Source: Chlamydiota bacterium (GTDB taxonomy: Bacteria; Chlamydiota; Chlamydiia; Chlamydiales; SM23-39). From it: a DNA stretch of 6,377 nucleotides. Made by a program: the position numbers and the translations under genes. The notes below the pieces were generated by a model. The model was not told the DNA's origin. It ran no database searches and saw only the letters and a program-made list of their open reading frames with translations. Below, piece by piece: positions 4,122 to 6,377 of the stretch. The stretch is from the NCBI GenBank assembly GCA_021772165.1, contig JAJFMM010000161.1, forward strand, positions 1-6,377. Reading direction: 5' to 3'. How positions within the stretch are numbered: the stretch's first letter is position 1; every line of letters begins with the position of its first letter.

Positions 4122-5809
4122 TAGCAGTCAAAATTTGTGGCGTCACCGATCCAAAAGAGGCTCTCTCGATCGCCAATTTGGGTGCTGATCTGATCGGACT
4201 GATCTTTGCCAAAGAATCACCACGCGCAATCAGCCTCAAACAGGCTAAAGAGATAGAAACAGCCCTCAAACATACGAGAGCCAAACTCGTCGGCGTCTTT
4301 GCAGAACAGGAAGCTCAAGAGATTCTAGAGATAGCTGCGGAGCTCCAGCTCGATTTTGTACAACTCCACGGCAACAACGCCCGAGCAGCTTACGACGCTC
4401 TCACCATGCCCGTGATTTATGCGCTCTCTTACCAAGAGAGTGCGCCGGCAAATTTCAATACAAAACGAGATCTGCTGCTATTTGATGGCAATGATCGCAC
4501 AGGATTTGTGCCGCCCGACTGCCGCTACATCCTTGCCGGCGAACTCGAGTCAGACAACATCGAGCCGCTCCTTGAGGCTTACCAGCCCTACGGAGTCGAC
4601 GTTGCCAGAGGCGTTGAAACGAGCCCCGGGCAAAAAGATATGAAGAAAGTAACCGGATTCATCAGCCGCGCCAAAAAGGGGCGCTTCGGAGCCTTTGGCG
4701 GCAGCTTTGTACCCGAGCTGCTGATGCAGCCGCTTCATGATCTCACAGAAGGCTATGAGAAGATCGCCTGCAGCCAAGAGTTTCAAAACGAATTACAAGA
4801 CCTGTTGCGCAACTACGCAGGTCGTCCAACACCGATTACAGAAGTACCAAACTTTTCAAAAGCGATCGGAGGCCCTCGCATCTACCTCAAGAGGGAAGAT
4901 CTCCTACATACCGGCGCGCATAAACTCAATAACGCAATCGGGCAGTGCCTGCTTGCGAAAAAAATGGGAAAAACGCGCGTGATCGCCGAGACAGGAGCCG
5001 GACAGCATGGCGTTGCGAGTGCAACCGCCTGCGCGCTACTCGACCTCGAATGCATCGTCTACATGGGACAGATCGACGTAGAGCGCCAAGCGCCTAACGT
5101 CGTCAAAATGCAGCTCCTCGGAGCGCGCGTCATCGGCGTAACAGACGGCGCGCAGACACTTAAAGACGCAGTGAATGCAGCCCTCCGCGATTGGGCCGAG
5201 AGCTATGAAAGCACACACTATTGCATCGGATCTGCTCTGGGACCCCACCCCTTTCCCTCCATGGTGGCCCAGTTCCAATCCGTCATCGGAAAAGAGGCCA
5301 AAGAGCAGTTTCGAGCGCGCACAGGAAGCGATCCCGATCTAGCTGTTGCCTGCGTGGGTGGAGGCTCAAATGCGATCGGACTTTTTTCAGCCTACCTCGA
5401 AGAGAGCACCCAGCTCATCGGCATCGAAGCCCATGGCGCAGCACGCTTTGCCAAAGGCACACCCGGCGCGCTCCACGGCAGCTACTCCTACGTGCTGCAA
5501 GATAGCGAAGGGCAGATCGCAGAGACACACTCGATCTCAGCGGGACTTGACTACCCAGGCGTCGGACCCCAGCATGCAGCGCTCTTTGAGAGCGGACGCG
5601 TACGCTACGAGACCGCACGCGATGCAGAGGCATTAGCCGCTTTTAAACTCCTGAGCAGAACGGAGGGCATCATCCCCGCGCTCGAATCATCTCATGCACT
5701 CGCCTACGTCGTGCGCATGGCAAAAGATTTACCGCCCGAAACAACGATCCTGATCAACCTCTCCGGCCGCGGAGAAAAAGACCTCCCTCAACTAGAGGCA
5801 TTACTATGA
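4118..5809 (+). CDS. trpFB: TrpF-TrpB fusion: PRA isomerase + tryptophan synthase beta
   Basis: One 563-residue frame encodes two enzymes. Residues 1-187 are phosphoribosylanthranilate isomerase: Cys7 in KICG, Arg36 in ESPRAIS, Asp123 (the general acid equivalent to Thermotoga Asp126), and YGVDVARGVE (158-167). This half is divergent: the usual glycine-rich loop ending FDW after the Asp is missing, GGL is GEL (141-143), and SSGVE is ARGVE. Residues ~188-563 are a PLP-dependent tryptophan synthase beta chain: FGAFGGSFVPE (190-200), PLP lysine Lys269 in HTGAHKLNN, Glu291 in AETGAGQHG, GGGSN (414-418), Asp478 in SAGLDYPGVGP, Ser549 in NLSGRG. The beta half looks fully active but is about 8 residues short near 438-442. 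No stop lies at the junction and there is effectively no linker. An in-frame ATG at 4640 could start a free TrpB but has only a weak ribosome site. The only tryptophan is Trp359. Confidence 0.95.
   Translation: MIAVKICGVTDPKEALSIANLGADLIGLIFAKESPRAISLKQAKEIETALKHTRAKLVGVFAEQEAQEILEIAAELQLDFVQLHGNNARAAYDALTMPVIYALSYQESAPANFNTKRDLLLFDGNDRTGFVPPDCRYILAGELESDNIEPLLEAYQPYGVDVARGVETSPGQKDMKKVTGFISRAKKGRFGAFGGSFVPELLMQPLHDLTEGYEKIACSQEFQNELQDLLRNYAGRPTPITEVPNFSKAIGGPRIYLKREDLLHTGAHKLNNAIGQCLLAKKMGKTRVIAETGAGQHGVASATACALLDLECIVYMGQIDVERQAPNVVKMQLLGARVIGVTDGAQTLKDAVNAALRDWAESYESTHYCIGSALGPHPFPSMVAQFQSVIGKEAKEQFRARTGSDPDLAVACVGGGSNAIGLFSAYLEESTQLIGIEAHGAARFAKGTPGALHGSYSYVLQDSEGQIAETHSISAGLDYPGVGPQHAALFESGRVRYETARDAEALAAFKLLSRTEGIIPALESSHALAYVVRMAKDLPPETTILINLSGRGEKDLPQLEALL
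5794..5798 (+). promoter_or_regulatory. Ribosome binding site for trpA
   Basis: AGAGG lies 7 bases before the trpA ATG, within the last TrpB codons. It supports the short start at 5806. The same frame upstream has no start codon close by and encodes nothing resembling the usual first helix of TrpA. Confidence 0.6.
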
Positions 5810-6377
5810 GAAAAATCTTTGCCGGCTACCTGACAGCAGGGGACAGCCCTGTTGAGCATTTCCTAGCTCTTGTCAAAGGAGGCGTCAACCTCCTCGAGAT
5901 CGGCATACCCTATTCCGATCCTGTGGCAGATGGCCCTGTGATCCAGCAAGCGATGCAGCGCGCCTTGCAAAAGAAAACCAGCCTGCAAACCGTCCTGAAC
6001 CTCGTACGCGATTTGCGCGCCCAAACAGAAGTGCCGCTCATTCTCTTTACCTACTACAATCCGATCCAAGCGCGTCTGCCCACTTTTCTCGCAGCAGCGA
6101 AAGAGGCCGGAGCCAATGGCATCTTGATCGTCGACTTGCCATTGGAAGAAGCTGACGAATATAGAAGACTCTGTGAACAGCACGAGCTCTCACCCATCTT
6201 TGTCCTCTCGCCCAGCACACCGCTTGCTCGTATCAAAAAACTCTCTCAAGCAGGCCGCGGCTTTCTCTACTACGCCTGCCGCAAAGGGACTACCGGAGAA
6301 AAAACAGGCCTGCCGCCCGATCTGGCAGCCAGATTACAAAGCATAAGAAAAGAAACAACCTTGCCTCTCATGGCCGG
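5806..6377 (+). CDS. trpA: Tryptophan synthase alpha chain (runs off right edge)
   Basis: The first 190 codons of a TIM-barrel enzyme that cleaves indole-3-glycerol phosphate and tunnels indole to TrpB. The protein starts MRKIFAGYLTAGDS. Catalytic Glu31 lies in EIGIPYSDP and Asp42 in VADGP, matching E. coli Glu49 and Asp60. FTYYNP (81-86), IVDLP (108-112) and the loop-6 segment KGTTGEKTG follow, the Thr-Gly of which matches the closing loop of active enzymes. C. trachomatis TrpA, which lacks indole-releasing activity, has a degraded loop there as I recall; this one looks competent. The N-terminus is about 18 residues shorter than in E. coli, removing most of the first helix. ATGA overlap with trpFB. 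The C-terminal ~60-70 residues lie beyond the window. No tryptophan in the visible part. Confidence 0.95.
   Translation, partial: MRKIFAGYLTAGDSPVEHFLALVKGGVNLLEIGIPYSDPVADGPVIQQAMQRALQKKTSLQTVLNLVRDLRAQTEVPLILFTYYNPIQARLPTFLAAAKEAGANGILIVDLPLEEADEYRRLCEQHELSPIFVLSPSTPLARIKKLSQAGRGFLYYACRKGTTGEKTGLPPDLAARLQSIRKETTLPLMA

Noticed and set aside
5221..5636. Overlapping plus- and minus-strand frames of 72-96 codons inside trpB
   Set aside because: Out-of-frame shadows rich in Arg, Ser and His, as expected from this base composition; the TrpB frame explains the DNA.
4640..5809. Separate trpB gene starting at the internal ATG at 4640
   Set aside because: The frame is continuous with TrpF, there is no stop before it, and no good ribosome binding site; internal initiation is possible but not supported.

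Overview
The window holds the start of a complete tryptophan biosynthesis operon, its repressor gene, and the 5' end of a divergent lysyl-tRNA synthetase gene. Left to right: lysS (minus strand, runs off the left edge); a 55-base divergent spacer; trpR; a 102-base spacer with a promoter and a strong palindromic operator candidate; then trpE, trpG, trpD, trpC, a fused trpF-trpB gene and trpA (runs off the right edge). All structural genes are on the plus strand and overlap by 4 or 7 bases. No gene-free stretch exceeds about 100 bases.

Organism: the proteins suggest a member of the Chlamydiae outside the classical Chlamydia genus (an environmental or amoeba-associated lineage). TrpR, the TrpB half and the LysS fragment resemble the chlamydial versions I recall: the LysS stretch ending in MGKNAF, the TrpR recognition helix, and the TrpB stretches HTGAHKLNN and HYCIGSALGP. 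TrpR repressors are essentially found in gammaproteobacteria and chlamydiae. Unlike C. trachomatis (trpRBA only) and C. caviae (trpR-DCFBA, no trpEG), this locus encodes every step from chorismate to tryptophan. The placement rests on remembered sequences, not on a search.

How it works together: TrpE and TrpG make anthranilate from chorismate and glutamine. TrpD adds the phosphoribosyl group, the TrpF domain isomerises the product, and TrpC closes the indole ring. TrpA releases indole from indole-glycerol phosphate, and the TrpB domain joins it to serine. TrpR, bound to tryptophan, would repress from the operator between trpR and trpE. Feedback inhibition is expected through the LLES motif of TrpE.

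What stands out: (1) a direct, linkerless TrpF-TrpB fusion; (2) shortened N-termini of TrpD, TrpC and TrpA relative to their families, with catalytic residues kept; (3) a TrpF domain without the usual glycine-rich FDW loop and with altered phosphate-site motifs; (4) near absence of tryptophan from the enzymes (one Trp in about 1,890 residues); (5) a tandem array of GTAAT/ATTAC half-sites overlapping the trpE promoter. I see no mobile elements, CRISPR, tRNA or rRNA genes.
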